This document shows positions 43,721 through 53,104 of a stretch of 64,000 bases of DNA, piece by piece; position 1 is the stretch's first letter; every line of letters starts with the position of its first letter. The translations under genes and the position numbers were made by a program. The DNA is from an uncultured Aquimarina sp. (GTDB taxonomy: Bacteria; Bacteroidota; Bacteroidia; Flavobacteriales; Flavobacteriaceae). Where the stretch lies: positions 186,001 through 250,000 of the forward strand of contig CANMWA010000007.1 in NCBI GenBank assembly GCA_947501475.1. The letters are read 5' to 3'. The notes under the pieces are model-generated. The model did not search any database. It had not been told where the DNA came from and saw only the letters and a list, made by a program, of their open reading frames with translations.

Positions 43721-44464
43721 ATGAAATTGAAAGCAGATAATTTAATGAAATCCTACAAAGGCCGTAAAGTGGTAAAAGGTATTTCTCTTGAGGTAAATCA
43801 AGGTGAAATTGTTGGCCTTTTAGGACCAAATGGTGCTGGTAAGACAACTTCGTTTTATATGATAGTAGGCTTAGTAAAACCTAATGGAGGTAAGATTACT
43901 TTAGAGGATACAGATATTACTAAATTTCCTATGTATAAACGTGCTCAAAATGGTATTGGATATCTGGCTCAAGAGGCATCAGTATTTAGAAAACTAAGTA
44001 TTGAAGATAATATCTTAAGTGTTCTACAATTGACCAAACTATCAAAAAAAGAGCAACTACATAAAATGGAAGCCTTGATAGAAGAATTTGGTTTAGGGCA
44101 TATTCGTAAAAACCGTGGTGATTTATTAAGTGGTGGAGAACGTAGACGTACTGAGATTGCACGTGCATTGGCAACAGATCCAAATTTTATTTTGCTTGAT
44201 GAGCCATTTGCAGGAGTTGATCCTGTAGCAGTAGAAGATATACAGCGAATTGTTGCACAACTCAAAAACAAAAATATTGGTATCCTAATTACTGATCATA
44301 ATGTACAAGAAACTCTTGCCATTACCGATAGAACTTATTTGATGTTTGAAGGAAGTATCTTAAAAGCTGGTATTCCTGAAGAATTAGCAGAAGATGAAAT
44401 GGTACGTAAAGTATACTTGGGTCAAAACTTTGAGCTTAGAAAAAAGAAACTTGATTTTAATTAG
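43721..44464 (+). CDS. lptB: LPS export ABC transporter ATP-binding protein LptB
   Basis: 247 aa. Walker [18 protein letters not shown]-loop [12 protein letters not shown], signature [15 protein letters not shown], Walker [21 protein letters not shown], switch His in [12 protein letters not shown]. The sequence pattern is that of LptB rather than LivG. It powers LPS extraction from the inner membrane with LptFG. Its proximity to kdsD (Kdo supply) is functionally consistent. Confidence 0.96.
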   Translation: MKLKADNLMKSYKGRKVVKGISLEVNQGEIVGLLGPNGAGKTTSFYMIVGLVKPNGGKITLEDTDITKFPMYKRAQNGIGYLAQEASVFRKLSIEDNILSVLQLTKLSKKEQLHKMEALIEEFGLGHIRKNRGDLLSGGERRRTEIARALATDPNFILLDEPFAGVDPVAVEDIQRIVAQLKNKNIGILITDHNVQETLAITDRTYLMFEGSILKAGIPEELAEDEMVRKVYLGQNFELRKKKLDFN

Positions 44465-44761
44465 TGCTACAAGACTTCTACTAATTACTCATGAGCATAG
44501 AAAACAACGAACTAGAATTATAAACAGTATTCTAGTATGACAATATGTTCTTATTATCGAATTCTTATCCGAAAGAATTTATAAAAATTTGTTATTTAAG
44601 TATATAGCAATCATTATTTACATGTTTCACCCTATAATTATTAATAAAGAAAATAAATTTATAACTATTAAAGTTCTCTAAAATTCATAAAGTAACAATT
44701 CTTAATACCATATATTTATATAGTATATTTTGACTAAAAAATAATATTAAATTTTTAAATT

Positions 44762-44911
44762 ATGCTAAAAAATATTTTAAAACTAAAAGAAGTGGTTACC
44801 CTAGAAAAACAACAACAGAAAGCAATTAAAGGTGGATATCCATTTGATCCAGCTTATTGTCGTTTTAATCCATATCACCCATGTTGTAATGGATCACTTG
44901 CATGTCAATAA
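44762..44911 (+). CDS. Double-glycine leader peptide C (49 aa)
   Basis: Leader MLKNILKLKEVVTLEKQQQK then AIKGG (Gly24-Gly25). The 24-residue core starts YPFDPAYCRFNPYHPCCNG and has four Cys (33, 41, 42, 48), ending ACQ, with aromatic and Pro residues. The leader is clearly homologous to peptides A and B, with the same length before GG, but the locus is separate, downstream of lptB. A terminator follows at 44940-44963. No processing transporter adjoins. Confidence 0.8.
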   Translation: MLKNILKLKEVVTLEKQQQKAIKGGYPFDPAYCRFNPYHPCCNGSLACQ

Positions 44912-44939
44912 ATTATCTAAACAATAATTTTAAACTATT

Positions 44940-44963
44940 AAGCGAGTTTGTCTCGCTTTTTTT
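44940..44963 (+). terminator. Intrinsic terminator after peptide C
   Basis: The stem AGCGAG/CTCGCT (plus an outer A:T pair) with a 5-nt loop and T7 run. It reaches the stop codon of the convergent pssA gene at 44962. Confidence 0.85.
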
Positions 44964-45714
44964 ATTTCTTATTATTAACTATTAAAGATGTCAAAATATA
45001 AAATAATATCACAACAGGTATAGCTATAAACTTCAGTAAAACAATCAATACCACTGCAAATAACAAGAACATATAGCGAACTTTATTTTCTTTGACTCCC
45101 CATGTTTTAAACTTTAAAGAAAATAAAGGGATTTCGGCATTCAACAAATAACAACTTACCAAGGTTAATACAATCAAAAACCATTTATTTAAAATGATTT
45201 GTGTAATCCATGGTTCTTGCTGAAACTTAAGAATCAAAGGTAAACTTATAATCAATAATGTATTAGCAGGTGTAGGTAAGCCAATAAAAGATGTGGTTTG
45301 GCGAGTATCTATATTAAACTTAGCTAACCTATAGGCTGAGGCCATGGTAATTAAAAGTCCTAAAAGTGATACATACGATGTATCAAAACCTGCCATAATT
45401 TGTTCAGAATCCCATGCTCCTGGCACTGCATAAAAAGGTTTTCCAAATACTTGAGATAACAACTGATACATTACAATACCTGGTGCAACCCCACTCGTTA
45501 CCATATCTGCCAAAGAATCAAGTTGCAATCCTAATTCGCTATGTGCATGTAATAATCTTGCTGCTAGGCCATCAAAAAAATCAAATCCTATTCCAAGCAT
45601 TACAAGTAAGGCTGATGCTTCTAAATGCCCCTGGACAGCAAAAATAACTGCAATACACCCACAAAAAAGATTAAGGAGTGTTATCATATTTGGAATTTGA
45701 TTTTTAATCCACAT
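44962..45714 (-). CDS. pssA: CDP-diacylglycerol-serine O-phosphatidyltransferase
   Basis: 250 aa from the ATG at 45714 (MWIKNQIPNMITLLNLFCG). A further upstream ATG (45741) adds 9 atypical residues. The CDP-alcohol phosphatidyltransferase motif DG-x2-AR-x8-G-x3-D-x3-D is present as FDGLAARLLHAHSELGLQLDSLAD. About seven hydrophobic helices. It makes phosphatidylserine, the precursor of phosphatidylethanolamine. Convergent with peptide C. Confidence 0.95.
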   Translation of the reverse strand: MWIKNQIPNMITLLNLFCGCIAVIFAVQGHLEASALLVMLGIGFDFFDGLAARLLHAHSELGLQLDSLADMVTSGVAPGIVMYQLLSQVFGKPFYAVPGAWDSEQIMAGFDTSYVSLLGLLITMASAYRLAKFNIDTRQTTSFIGLPTPANTLLIISLPLILKFQQEPWITQIILNKWFLIVLTLVSCYLLNAEIPLFSLKFKTWGVKENKVRYMFLLFAVVLIVLLKFIAIPVVILFYILTSLIVNNKK

Positions 45715-45752
45715 AAATTTGATTTTGTGTAAAAATAGCAAACTATTTTACT

Positions 45753-45914
45753 AGAACTCATCTTGACTTTTTGTTTTTGACCGAAAATGAGATGAAATTT
45801 GACCAGATAAGGCACTTTTTAAAAGTCATAGCAGGGCTACAGGTGAGAAAAGTAACGAAATATGGGTGAATTTCAGTCATTTTTTAGGGAAAAGAAAAAG
45901 TCAAGATGAGTTCT
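45753..45914. repeat. 162-bp element with 20-bp terminal inverted repeats
   Basis: A left arm at 45753-45772 (AGAACTCATCTTGACTTTTT) is the exact reverse complement of 45895-45914. Further inside, a CCGAAAATGAG-ATGAAATT segment pairs imperfectly with AATTTCAGTCATTTTTTAGG. No ORF lies inside and no target duplication is obvious. It fills the region between pssA and lnt. A MITE-like or other mobile or structural repeat is possible. Confidence 0.7.
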
Positions 45915-46028
45915 TAATATAGATTTAAACCACGAAGTCATATCCTTAACAAAAAAGAAGTATTCAATTGTATTAATTGTAACTAAATAAGTTTAATTTC
46001 GTTATTAGATATAGTCTATCTGTTCAAT

Positions 46029-47618
46029 ATGAAAAATATTCTATTAGCAATCCTATCTGGATTATTACTTGCCGTGAGTTGGCCGACATATGGCTTCCCT
46101 TTATTTTTATTCTTTGGGTTTATCCCATTATTACTAGCAGAATATAATATCCGTAAAAATAAGTATAGTAAAACTCAATTATTAGGTCTGGCATATCTTA
46201 CTTTTTTTATATGGAATAGCATCACCACCTGGTGGATCTATAATTCCTCTGGCATTGGGATGGCAATTGCTATACTTGTTAATAGTTTATTGATGGCTAT
46301 AGTTCTACTCATGTACCATATCGTTGCCAAAAGAACTACGTTTATGATCAGCACCATATTTTTAGCCTGTTTTTGGATGGGTTTTGAATATTTTCACTTA
46401 CAATGGCAAATCTCCTGGCCTTGGCTTAATTTAGGAAATGGGTTTGCAAGTTTTACCTCATGGATACAGTGGTATGAATATACAGGAACTTTTGGTGGGT
46501 CACTTTGGGTATGGATCGTTAACATTGGTGTTTTTAAAAGTGTTTTATTATTTTTAGAACACAAAGACAAAAAGATCTTATACAGATCAGGTATCCGCAA
46601 TGGATTGATCATTCTTATCCCAATTATTATTTCGATACTTATTCTTAAAACCTATACTGAAGAAGGTAAAGATATCGATATTGTGATCCTACAACCCAAT
46701 ATTGACCCCTATACCGAAAAATACAATACAACCGATAAGAGAATAGGCTTGTTATTAGATTCACTCATCAATACTTCAATTACTCAAAAAACAGACTTTA
46801 TTATTGCTCCCGAAACAGTGTTTGCCGATAATAATAAAATACACCAGTTTCCGAATTCTATTGCAAAAAAAGTTGCGAGCAATATTACTAACCAATATCG
46901 TAATGCCCATTTTTTATCAGGCATATCACTCATTGATGTATTTAACGATCCTAATAGAATTCACAAACAAACCAATATCTACAAAAAAGGTATTTATTAT
47001 GATGATTATAATTCTGCTTTTTTTGTACGCCCAGATGGCACTAGTGAATTATATCATAAAAGCAAATTAGTCGTAGGTATAGAAAATTTCCCGTATCAAA
47101 GTGTCTTAAAACCAATTTTGGGTGATGTGATGATTGATTTAGGAGGTACAGTAGCTAAAAAAACTACGCAAGAAGACAGAGAGGTCTTTTTTACTAAAGA
47201 TAGTATTGGTGTAGGTACGATGATCTGCTACGAAAGTGTATATGGCGAATTTGCTACGGGATATGCCCGAAACAAAGCCGATTTTCTGGCTATTATCACC
47301 AATGATGCTTGGTGGGGCAATACACAAGGACACCAACAACACCTACACTATGCAAAGCTAAGAGCCATCGAGAATCGACGTAGCATTGCCCGTAGTGCTA
47401 ATACCGGGATTTCTGCAATTATTGATCAAACAGGAACTATTGTATCACAATTAGGATATGAAAAAAGAGGAACATTAGTAGGTACTTTAAAAACAAATGA
47501 TAAGCTTACTTTTTATACCAGAACAGGGAATTATATAGCAAGAATATCAGCTTTCTTATCCGTATTTATCTTTTTGTTTTCTGTGACCAAAAGGAAAGGA
47601 AAGAAACATATACCCTAA
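46029..47618 (+). CDS. lnt: Apolipoprotein N-acyltransferase
   Basis: 529 aa. Several membrane helices in the first about 205 residues, then a nitrilase-like periplasmic domain. The catalytic triad is visible as Glu262 (IAPETVF), Lys346 (YHKSKLVVGIENFP) and Cys400 (GTMICYESVYGEF). A C-terminal membrane helix is present (about 500-520). It adds the third acyl chain to lipoproteins, of which there are several in this window. Monocistronic. Confidence 0.96.
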   Translation: MKNILLAILSGLLLAVSWPTYGFPLFLFFGFIPLLLAEYNIRKNKYSKTQLLGLAYLTFFIWNSITTWWIYNSSGIGMAIAILVNSLLMAIVLLMYHIVAKRTTFMISTIFLACFWMGFEYFHLQWQISWPWLNLGNGFASFTSWIQWYEYTGTFGGSLWVWIVNIGVFKSVLLFLEHKDKKILYRSGIRNGLIILIPIIISILILKTYTEEGKDIDIVILQPNIDPYTEKYNTTDKRIGLLLDSLINTSITQKTDFIIAPETVFADNNKIHQFPNSIAKKVASNITNQYRNAHFLSGISLIDVFNDPNRIHKQTNIYKKGIYYDDYNSAFFVRPDGTSELYHKSKLVVGIENFPYQSVLKPILGDVMIDLGGTVAKKTTQEDREVFFTKDSIGVGTMICYESVYGEFATGYARNKADFLAIITNDAWWGNTQGHQQHLHYAKLRAIENRRSIARSANTGISAIIDQTGTIVSQLGYEKRGTLVGTLKTNDKLTFYTRTGNYIARISAFLSVFIFLFSVTKRKGKKHIP

Positions 47619-47623
47619 TTAAT

Positions 47624-47875
47624 GAAATGCCTCCTTCGTACCCAGAAAAATCAACTCGGTTTCCCGAAATATCTAGTTAGGATACAAAAATACCCTCTCG
47701 GGCTGCCGAAATTTCAGCTCAGTGTACAAAAATATCATCTCCGACTGCCGAAATTTCAGTTTTATGTATAAAAATGTAGTCTTTAAGTACCGAAATGTAT
47801 GCTCGGGGTACAAAAACACCAGTTTAGAGACAAGAAATGAACATTTCATCTAGCAAAATGGATTCTAGAAATAAT
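47624..47875. repeat. Tandem repeat with exact 42-bp period (2 x 21 bp)
   Basis: GAAAT recurs at 47624, 47666, 47708, 47750, 47792 and 47834, exactly 42 bp apart. Each unit has two related halves of 21 bp, e.g. GAAATTTCAGCTCAGTGTAC followed by AAAAATATCATCTCCGACTG. Units are diverged but register is kept. In the frame of the first unit they would encode heptads such as EISAQCT and KISSPTA, interrupted by TAG codons in units 2, 4 and 5, so no ORF spans it. It fills most of the 367-bp gap between lnt and the ABC-F gene. Function unknown. Confidence 0.8.
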
Positions 47876-47914
47876 AGCATATACTTTTCAAAATTATAAA
47901 CTTTATTTATTCGC

Positions 47915-47966
47915 ATAGAAACTTTGAAACTTTGCTTTCTTGTCATATAGAAACCTTGTACCTTTG
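47915..47966 (+). promoter_or_regulatory. Duplicated 20-bp segment at the ABC-F promoter
   Basis: ATAGAAACTTTGAAACTTTG (47915-47934) and ATAGAAACCTTGTACCTTTG (47947-47966) agree at 17 of 20 positions and start 32 bp apart. The second copy contains the -7 box TACCTTTG (47959-47966), 20 bp before the GTG start. The first copy lacks the TA of the box, so only one promoter is predicted. Confidence 0.5.
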
Positions 47967-47985
47967 AGGTCTTATACAAATAATT

Positions 47986-49854
47986 GTGAATTACGTATCA
48001 GTAGAAAATGTTGCTAAATCTTTTGGAGAACGTATCTTATTTAAGAACATCTCTTTTGGAATTAACGAAGGGCAAAAAATAGGGTTTGTAGCCAAAAACG
48101 GAACAGGAAAAACATCATTACTTAATATTATTGCTGGAGATGAAGACCCCGATGAAGGGCTGGTTGTGTATCGCAAAAATTTAAAAGTTGCTTTTTTACC
48201 TCAAGAACCTAATCTGGATCCCAACCTCACTATCGAGCAAACTATTTTTGCTTCAGATAATGAAACCCTACAAGTAATCAACACCTATGAAAAAGCATTG
48301 CAAAACCCTGATGATGCAGAGGCATACCAAAAAGCCTTTGAGCAAATGGATGCTATAAATGCATGGGATTTTGAAACCCAATACAAACAAATACTTTTTA
48401 AACTAAAACTCGATAACCTTAATAAAAAAGTAAGCGAACTATCGGGTGGGCAAAAAAAACGATTAGCACTTGCCAATATTCTTTTAAGTAAACCTAATTT
48501 ATTATACCTTGATGAACCTACTAATCACTTGGATCTAGAAATGATCGAATGGTTAGAAGAATATTTTGCCAAAGAAAATTTCACCCTATTCATGGTGACT
48601 CATGATCGTTATTTTCTAGAGAATGTTTGTAATGAAATTGTTGAATTAGAGAACGGCAAATTATATAGTTACAAAGGCAATTATGCTTATTATCTCGATA
48701 ATAAAGAAGCCAGAGTAGCCAACGAACAAATAGCTACCGACAAAGCAAAACAATTATATAAAAAAGAATTAGATTGGATGCGACGCCAGCCTAAGGCGCG
48801 TACCACCAAATCCAAATCCAGAATTGATGATTTTTATGAGATCAAAGAGCGTGCTCATAAACGTCGCAATGATCATGAAGTACAGCTTGAAATTAATATG
48901 GAACGTATGGGGAGTAAGATTCTCGAGCTTCATAAAGTATCCAAAAGTTTTGACGACCTTGTATTGTTGGATAAGTTCGAGTATGTATTTAAAAAAGGAG
49001 AACGTATTGGAGTTATTGGTAAAAATGGCACCGGAAAATCTACCTTTTTAAATATGATTACTGGTGCAATCACGCCAGATCATGGCAAAATTATTATCGG
49101 AGATACCATAAAATTTGGATACTATACTCAGCGAGGAATTAATATCAAAGAAGGGCAAAAAGTAATCGATGTGATTCGTGAATTTGGTGATTATATTCCT
49201 CTAAAAAAAGGAAGGCAAATTTCTGCTCAGCAATTGCTAGAACGTTTCTTATTCGATCGTAAAAAGCAATATGATTTTGTAGAAAAACTAAGTGGTGGTG
49301 AGAGAAAACGTTTGTACCTATGTACTGTTTTGATTCAAAATCCCAATTTTTTGATCCTAGATGAACCTACAAATGATCTAGATATCGTTACGCTCAATGT
49401 TTTAGAAAACTTTTTACTCGATTTTCCTGGGTGTTTACTCGTAGTATCACATGATCGTTACTTCATGGATAAAATTGTAGATCATTTATTTGTTTTCACA
49501 GGCGATGGTGCAATACAAGATTTTCCTGGTAATTATACAGATTATCGCATCTATGCAGATAGTAAAGAACCCGAAAAAAAGATCTCTGAAACCCCAGAAA
49601 CAAAAGGAAAGAATAGCTGGAAAAAAGAAACCAAAGTTGCACTGTCATACAACGAGCAAAAAGAATTTAATAGAATTGAACGAGATCTAAAAAAATTAGA
49701 ACTTCAGAAAAAAGAAATCGAAAGCATTTTTGCAGAAGGTAAACTTGAAGGAGATCAAATTAATGATGAATCACTGAAGCTTCAAAAAATTATTGATCAA
49801 ATCGAGGAAAATGAAATGCGTTGGCTTGAACTTTCTGAAAAAATGGAAGGGTAA
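47986..49854 (+). CDS. ABC-F family ATPase (translation factor type)
   Basis: 622 aa with GTG start at 47986 (NYVSVENVAKSFG). Two ABC cassettes: Walker A GKNGTGKTS-like (KNGTGKTSLLN, about 43; KNGTGKSTFLN, about 348) and signatures LSGGQKKRLALAN and LSGGERKRLYLCT, with an interdomain linker (about 240-310) rich in Arg and Lys (RRQPKARTTKSKSRIDDF). C-terminal coiled coil (about 555-620). No membrane helices, so it acts on the ribosome like Uup/EttA members; it is closest in layout to Uup. Confidence 0.93.
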   Translation: MNYVSVENVAKSFGERILFKNISFGINEGQKIGFVAKNGTGKTSLLNIIAGDEDPDEGLVVYRKNLKVAFLPQEPNLDPNLTIEQTIFASDNETLQVINTYEKALQNPDDAEAYQKAFEQMDAINAWDFETQYKQILFKLKLDNLNKKVSELSGGQKKRLALANILLSKPNLLYLDEPTNHLDLEMIEWLEEYFAKENFTLFMVTHDRYFLENVCNEIVELENGKLYSYKGNYAYYLDNKEARVANEQIATDKAKQLYKKELDWMRRQPKARTTKSKSRIDDFYEIKERAHKRRNDHEVQLEINMERMGSKILELHKVSKSFDDLVLLDKFEYVFKKGERIGVIGKNGTGKSTFLNMITGAITPDHGKIIIGDTIKFGYYTQRGINIKEGQKVIDVIREFGDYIPLKKGRQISAQQLLERFLFDRKKQYDFVEKLSGGERKRLYLCTVLIQNPNFLILDEPTNDLDIVTLNVLENFLLDFPGCLLVVSHDRYFMDKIVDHLFVFTGDGAIQDFPGNYTDYRIYADSKEPEKKISETPETKGKNSWKKETKVALSYNEQKEFNRIERDLKKLELQKKEIESIFAEGKLEGDQINDESLKLQKIIDQIEENEMRWLELSEKMEG

Positions 49855-49885
49855 TACAAAATGTACGATTTACGAATTTCGATTT

Positions 49886-50461
49886 ATGATATTCAGAAGT
49901 AAACAGTATCGAAAATTTCTTATCAAATCTACCAATCAACATGGGGTTCATTCGCCATTTGTATATGATATGGTTACTCAATGTTTTTATAATAAAGAAA
50001 AAAGAGCATCTTATCCCGCTATTTCGACCTTAATAAAACAACAAGATGGTCGCGCACCATTTAGTATAAAAACAGCTAAACTTCTTAATAGAATACCAGC
50101 CTATTTTGAACATAAAAAAGCAATAATCCTATCTCAAAACTCTGAGTTTGTTTCTGAAATTCTATCACTAAACAATACTATTGAGGTTCACAATTCAATT
50201 CAATTTAAAGGGCATTATGATTTAGTGTATATGGATTTAAACACACTTATGCATTACCTCAATACTGAGGCATTATCATCTATCGCTCATAATAATAGTG
50301 TTATCATCATAAATTCGATGTATCAATCTGAGGTTAATGCCACAGCATGGGAAAAAATAAAAACTCACCCAAAGATTACCGTAACTGTCGACACTTTTGG
50401 TTTGGGGTTTGTTTTTATCAGAAAAGAACAAGCTAAGGAAAATTTTATAATTCGATTGTAA
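49886..50461 (+). CDS. Small methyltransferase-like protein, possibly degenerate
   Basis: 191 aa from the ATG at 49886. The frame is open further upstream, but that part overlaps the ABC-F end. The N-terminal KSTNQHGVHSPFVYDMVTQCFYN matches the start of flavobacterial class I SAM-dependent methyltransferases. The later HYDLVYMDLNTLMHYL and AWEKIKTHPKITVTVDTFGLGFVFIR fit the end of that fold. The glycine-rich SAM loop (GxGxG or GTSxG) is not present and the chain is shorter than the usual about 235-260 aa. Function therefore doubtful. Confidence 0.7.
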   Translation: MIFRSKQYRKFLIKSTNQHGVHSPFVYDMVTQCFYNKEKRASYPAISTLIKQQDGRAPFSIKTAKLLNRIPAYFEHKKAIILSQNSEFVSEILSLNNTIEVHNSIQFKGHYDLVYMDLNTLMHYLNTEALSSIAHNNSVIIINSMYQSEVNATAWEKIKTHPKITVTVDTFGLGFVFIRKEQAKENFIIRL

Positions 50462-50526
50462 CAACTTTTTGCCTACTGCGTCATATAGTCTAAAATTGTA
50501 TCTTCACAATCTGCAAAGGTTAACAC

Positions 50527-51213
50527 ATGGAAAACGTTATTGAAATTAGAGGTATTATTAGAGATTTTCGACTTGGTCAGGAAATTGTTCATGTACTTAA
50601 AGGTATCGATCTTGATATCCTAAGAGGTGAATATGTTGCTATTATGGGGCCATCGGGATCAGGAAAATCTACATTAATGAACCTTTTGGGATGCTTAGAT
50701 ACGCCTACTGCAGGAAGCTATAACCTTAACGGAAATGATGTAAGTAAAATGACCGATAATGAATTAGCTGAAATTAGAAACAGTGAAATTGGGTTCGTTT
50801 TTCAGACCTTTAATTTATTACCACGTACTACTGCTCTGGATAATGTTGCTTTGCCTATGATTTATGCCGGAGTATCAAAAAAAGATAGAACCACTCGTGC
50901 TGAAGAAGTATTGACCAATGTAGGCCTTTCAGACCGAATGGATCATAAACCCAATCAGCTTTCTGGTGGACAACGACAACGTGTTGCTGTGGGTCGTGCT
51001 TTGGTAAATAAACCTTCAATTATCTTAGCAGATGAACCCACGGGAAATCTTGATTCTAAAACCTCTATAGAAATCATGAACTTATTTGATGAAATTCACC
51101 GTGCCGGTAATACAGTAATTGTTGTTACACATGAAGAAGAAGTAGCAGAACATGCACATCGTGTGATTAGACTACGTGATGGTATTATTGAAAGTGATGT
51201 GAGAAACAAATAG
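50527..51213 (+). CDS. ABC transporter ATP-binding protein (LolD/MacB type)
   Basis: 228 aa. Walker [17 protein letters not shown]-loop [23 protein letters not shown], signature [15 protein letters not shown], Walker [14 protein letters not shown], switch His [12 protein letters not shown]. This sequence pattern is the MacB/LolD group, which uses FtsX-like permeases. No permease gene adjoins; its partner lies elsewhere. Confidence 0.93.
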   Translation: MENVIEIRGIIRDFRLGQEIVHVLKGIDLDILRGEYVAIMGPSGSGKSTLMNLLGCLDTPTAGSYNLNGNDVSKMTDNELAEIRNSEIGFVFQTFNLLPRTTALDNVALPMIYAGVSKKDRTTRAEEVLTNVGLSDRMDHKPNQLSGGQRQRVAVGRALVNKPSIILADEPTGNLDSKTSIEIMNLFDEIHRAGNTVIVVTHEEEVAEHAHRVIRLRDGIIESDVRNK

Positions 51214-51279
51214 TTTCTAGTTTATGAGATGGGTTTCTAGTTAATTTGTATTTTGGGGAATCATTTTTAACCAAAATTT

Positions 51280-52719
51280 ATGCAACCCACACACATTCTG
51301 CTACTCATAGCAGCTTATTTTGGAGTTCTATTATTAATCTCTTATTTGACAGGAAAAAACTCAGGAAACGATGCTTTTTTTAAAGCCAATCGGCAATCAC
51401 CTTGGTATATTGTAGCATTTGGTATGATCGGCGCCTCGTTGAGTGGTGTTACTTTTATTTCGGTTCCTGGTGCAGTCGAAAAAATTGGGTTTGGGTATTT
51501 TCAAGTAGTTTTAGGATACATCATAGGATATTTTGTGATAGGATCTATCTTGTTACCTCTTTATTATAGACTTAATCTTACTTCTATATACACCTATCTT
51601 GATGAACGTTTTGGAAATTATTCATATAAAACAGGGGCTTCTTTCTTTTTAATATCCAGAATAACAGGAGCTAGTTTTAGATTATTCTTAGTCGCTAATG
51701 TATTACAAACTATTTTGTTTGATGCAATGAATATTCCTTTTTGGGTGACAGTAATTATCACTATTCTATTAATATGGCTGTATACATTTAAATCGGGAAT
51801 TAAAACCATTGTTTGGACCGATACTTTACAAACGCTATTTATGTTAATTGCCCTAGGGGTAGCTATTTATTATATTTCAGACAGTCTTAATATTCAAGGC
51901 GCCGGGCTTTTAAGTCATATTTTAGACAGCAATCAATCACAAATATTCTTTTTTGACGATTATAAAAGTGCTAATTATTTCTGGAAACAGTTTCTATCGG
52001 GAATATTTATCGCCATTGTGATGACTGGATTAGATCAAGACATGATGCAAAAAAACCTAACTTGTCGTAGTCTAAAAGATGCACAAAAAAACATGTTTTG
52101 GTTTACTATTGTTTTAACTATTGTAAATTTTATATTTCTGGGATTAGGGTTATTACTAACGCAATATGCTTCTCAAAATGGCATAGATGCACATAAGGAT
52201 CAGCTTTTTCCTGTAATTGCTACGCAAAGTGGGTTAGGTATGGGGATTGCCATATTCTTTGTCTTAGGGCTAATCGCTGCTGCTTATAGTAGTGCCGATA
52301 GTGCATTGACCTCGCTTACAACATCATTTAGTATTGACATTCTAGATATTGAAAAGAAATACAACCCTACTGATCAGGTAAAAACCCGAAAAAAGATTCA
52401 TATCCTATTTTCTGTGGTACTAGTATTAGTGATTATCATATTTAAATATGTTATTAGGGATGCTAGTGTCATTACAAAATTATTTGTTTTTGCTGGATAT
52501 ACCTACGGACCGCTATTAGGGCTATATGCATTTGGGTTATTTACCAAACTAAAAGTAAAAGACAATTGGGTTCCGGTTATAGCAATCTTATCTCCTATTT
52601 TATCCTATATAATTAGTGATAATAGTGCTACCTGGTTTGGTTTTGAGTTTGGTTTCTTTATTTTAATTTTAAATGGTTTCTTAACTTTTTTAGGACTAAT
52701 ACTGATTCGTAGAAAGTAA
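51280..52719 (+). CDS. Sodium:solute symporter family protein
   Basis: 479 aa with about 13 membrane helices. SSS family features include the unwound first helix region GASLSGVTFISVPGAVEKIGFGYFQ and FVLGLIAAAYSSADSALTSLTTSFSIDIL, with the Ser/Thr-rich sodium site in the eighth helix. Substrate unknown (family includes sugars, proline, sialic acid). The end overlaps the convergent CoA-binding gene by 24 bp. Confidence 0.92.
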   Translation: MQPTHILLLIAAYFGVLLLISYLTGKNSGNDAFFKANRQSPWYIVAFGMIGASLSGVTFISVPGAVEKIGFGYFQVVLGYIIGYFVIGSILLPLYYRLNLTSIYTYLDERFGNYSYKTGASFFLISRITGASFRLFLVANVLQTILFDAMNIPFWVTVIITILLIWLYTFKSGIKTIVWTDTLQTLFMLIALGVAIYYISDSLNIQGAGLLSHILDSNQSQIFFFDDYKSANYFWKQFLSGIFIAIVMTGLDQDMMQKNLTCRSLKDAQKNMFWFTIVLTIVNFIFLGLGLLLTQYASQNGIDAHKDQLFPVIATQSGLGMGIAIFFVLGLIAAAYSSADSALTSLTTSFSIDILDIEKKYNPTDQVKTRKKIHILFSVVLVLVIIIFKYVIRDASVITKLFVFAGYTYGPLLGLYAFGLFTKLKVKDNWVPVIAILSPILSYIISDNSATWFGFEFGFFILILNGFLTFLGLILIRRK

Positions 52720-53058
52720 TACCAAGGTACAGGCTACCTCAACTTGTATATCTGCTTTTTCAAGTAAAGTGTAAAACTCTGGGTTTTCTGTTCCTGGATT
52801 AAAAATTACTCTATTAGGTTTCAGGGCTATGATTTGATCATAATATTGTTGTTGTCTTCGTGGGTTTAAATACAAAGTGATTGTATCTATATTCTCAACA
52901 TCAATCATATCTGTTTTAATTTCTACTCCTGCAACTTCACCTGATCTTTGCCCAACCGCCATTACCTTATAATCGTGATTTAATAACTTATGAATTACAA
53001 AATTTGAATATCGATTGGTTTTTAAAGATGCTCCTAATACTAATGTTTTTTTATTCAT
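52696..53058 (-). CDS. CoA-binding domain protein
   Basis: 120 aa, Rossmann-like CoA-binding fold: TLVLGASLKTNRYSNFVIHKLLNHDYKVMAVGQRSGEVAGVEI (in pieces) and VIFNPGTENPEFYTLLEKADIQVEVACTLVLL. It is a stand-alone form of the domain seen in succinyl-CoA ligase and in the YccU family. Role unknown. Confidence 0.92.
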   Translation of the reverse strand: MNKKTLVLGASLKTNRYSNFVIHKLLNHDYKVMAVGQRSGEVAGVEIKTDMIDVENIDTITLYLNPRRQQQYYDQIIALKPNRVIFNPGTENPEFYTLLEKADIQVEVACTLVLLSTNQY

Positions 53059-53104
53059 AACTAACTTTTCAAAAATATAGAAGTAAACTATACCTTTTGT
53101 ACTA

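Noticed and set aside
47624..47875. CRISPR array
   Set aside because: Units are contiguous and diverged, with no constant repeat alternating with unique spacers and no cas genes.
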